From: Bacillus sp. USDA818B3_A
GTDB taxonomy: Bacteria; Bacillota; Bacilli; Bacillales; Cytobacillaceae
Direction of reading: 5' to 3'
Assembly: GCF_009928415.1 (NCBI RefSeq)
Contig: NZ_JAABNN010000005.1
Coordinates: 229,265-293,264, forward strand
Length of the DNA stretch: 64,000 nt
Within the stretch, counting starts at the first letter, position 1, and each line of letters begins with the position of its first letter. The translations under genes were made by a program, and so were the position numbers. The notes below the pieces were generated by a model. It searched no databases. It worked only from the letters and a program-made list of their open reading frames with translations, and was not told the DNA's origin. Below, one piece after another: positions 62,939 through 64,000 of this stretch.

Positions 62939-64000
62939 TTATGAACGTGCAAGCGTCATGATAACTATGTTTATGGCATCATAAAAATGTAGGATATGGC
63001 ACCTAATTTGTGTTGGCTTCTAGGGGCTAAACAAATAAAAAAACCACTTGTCAACATTCCAAAATACACATACACTTCCTGTTGGGACAAACAAGCGCAG
63101 GAGGTATTAAGGAGATGTTGGCAGTGGCCGAAATTAATTATATCAGACATGAAGTTAACAATAAAGACTGTACATATTCAGATGTAGCAAATAGAACTGG
63201 AAGAGATCCAAGAACTATAAAGAAGTATGCAGAAATGGAGGATTTCAACCAAAAGCCAAAGAAAAAGCAAACTAGGATAGCTCCGGTATTAGGGCCTGTA
63301 AAGACAATCATTGATGAATGGATCAAGGAGGACATGAAAAAGAAAAAGAAGTTTCGTAGAACCGCCAAGAGAATGTGGGATTTGTTAAAAGATAACCATG
63401 GCTTTAAAGGCTCTGATCGTACGGTTCGGGAGTATGTTTCTATGAGAAAAAAAGAGTTCCTCAATGTGGTAGATGAGGCTGCTCTTCCATTAGAATCTGT
63501 CCCTGGGACAGCACAAGTAGATTTCGGGGAAGCACCATTTATTTACGGAGGGGCAGATATCGTTTTGCCATACCTTGTAGTTTCCTTCCCATTTAGTAAT
63601 TCATTTTATTTTCAAGTATTCCCTTCTCAAAACAAAGAGTGTTTTCTTGAAGGGATGAAAAGAGTGTTCCACCATATGGGGGGCGTGCCAAAAGCCATAC
63701 GATTCGACAACCTATCACCTGCCGTTAAGAAAATACTACCAAATGGCGAACGGCAATTAACAGAGGAATTCCAGAACTTCGTTCTTCATTATGGTTTCGA
63801 GTGTGAGTTCTGCAATCCAAATAGCGGAAACGAGAAAGGTCATGTAGAGGCCATGGTCAAGTATGTCCGGAATAACTTTCTCTTACCAGGATTGCATGTC
63901 CTGAATCTAGATGATTTAAATAAAGAGTTATGGGCCAAGGCGGAGAAAGACCGCGAAAGGAAGCATTACCAAAAGGAATGGGCGATTTCAGAGTTATTCG
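62938..64000 (+). mobile_element. IS21-family insertion sequence, left part
   Basis: The element holds istA and leaves the window at the right edge, so istB and the right end are not seen. The left end is not exactly fixed; it lies between about 62938 (end of the sigma-54 fossil) and 63060. The leader has the spaced repeats ATGTTTATGGCATC and ATGTAGGATATGGCACC (about 62968-63002), like the multiple transposase sites of IS21 ends. Confidence 0.7.
63115..64000 (+). CDS. istA: IS21-family transposase IstA (partial)
   Basis: 295 codons to the window edge. It begins MLAVAEINYIRHEVNNKDCT with a helix-turn-helix (YSDVANRTGRDPRTIKKY) and continues into an rve/DDE integrase core: first Asp in AQVDFGEAPF, second in IRFDNLSP, and Glu in NEKGHVEAMVKYVRNNF. 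All three catalytic residues are intact, so the protein may be active if the rest is complete. GGAGG lies ten bases before the ATG. Confidence 0.9.
   Translation, partial: MLAVAEINYIRHEVNNKDCTYSDVANRTGRDPRTIKKYAEMEDFNQKPKKKQTRIAPVLGPVKTIIDEWIKEDMKKKKKFRRTAKRMWDLLKDNHGFKGSDRTVREYVSMRKKEFLNVVDEAALPLESVPGTAQVDFGEAPFIYGGADIVLPYLVVSFPFSNSFYFQVFPSQNKECFLEGMKRVFHHMGGVPKAIRFDNLSPAVKKILPNGERQLTEEFQNFVLHYGFECEFCNPNSGNEKGHVEAMVKYVRNNFLLPGLHVLNLDDLNKELWAKAEKDRERKHYQKEWAISELF

Noticed and set aside
62996..63187. Small plus-strand frame at the IS left end
   Set aside because: No ribosome site; it overlaps the IS leader and the start of istA in another frame.

Overview
The window reads as chromosome of a low-GC, Gram-positive, Bacillus-like Firmicute (Bacillaceae; genus not determined). 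The grounds are strong AAGGAGG-type ribosome sites, frequent GTG/TTG starts, CcpA-type cre boxes, a 294-residue PdxS beside a PdxR-type regulator, a cblS/cblT alpha-ribazole salvage pair, DUF3231 proteins and T-tailed hairpin terminators. I saw no tRNA, rRNA or CRISPR array. Starts were moved from the longest reading frame to the codon with the best ribosome site wherever the two differed.

Layout. 1-3.9 kb: malonate use, with the end of a malonate decarboxylase operon (mdcH), a GntR repressor, the divergent transporter genes madL-madM and an AEC-family carrier. 4-8.8 kb: a lipid kinase, a DUF2188 protein and the PLP synthase operon pdxS-pdxT with divergent pdxR. 8.9-15 kb: a sucrose/alpha-glucoside operon (alpha-glucosidase, PTS EIIBC, GH32 hydrolase) under a LacI regulator and CcpA. 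15.1-19.6 kb: a methyltransferase, a drug-efflux MFS gene with divergent TetR regulator, and two tandem DUF3231 genes. 19.7-22.8 kb: fossils of nagZ and csp genes, then a two-component system whose two genes are separated by an inverted gene for a small secreted protein.

23-26.7 kb holds the most unusual unit. It is a tightly overlapping three-gene operon encoding a truncated alanyl-tRNA-synthetase-like protein, an ATP-grasp amino-acid-ligase-like protein and an MFS exporter. This looks like a compact biosynthesis-and-export system for an aminoacylated small molecule or dipeptide. 27-31 kb: a P-loop kinase, an RHH-type protein with an actin-like (ParM/Alp) ATPase, and an FAD oxidoreductase. 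31.4-34.4 kb: an M20 peptidase with an AbgT transporter. 34.5-40 kb: divergent sulfonate-sulfur operons (ABC importer plus flavin monooxygenase; TauD dioxygenase), both with apparent transcription-attenuation leaders. 40-46.3 kb: an orphan solute-binding lipoprotein, a CocE-type hydrolase, a split AtuA-like pair and a LysR regulator. 46.7-48.3 kb: an ABC-F ATPase.

48.5-61.4 kb: a 14-gene cobalamin uptake, salvage and late-synthesis operon read leftwards behind a cobalamin riboswitch. It includes a BtuD-CbiZ fusion, with a cytoplasmic BtuF-like paralogue divergent from it. 62.3-64 kb: a decayed zone with a REP-like element and a sigma-54-activator pseudogene cut off at its Walker A motif where an IS21-family element begins; the element's istA runs off the right edge.
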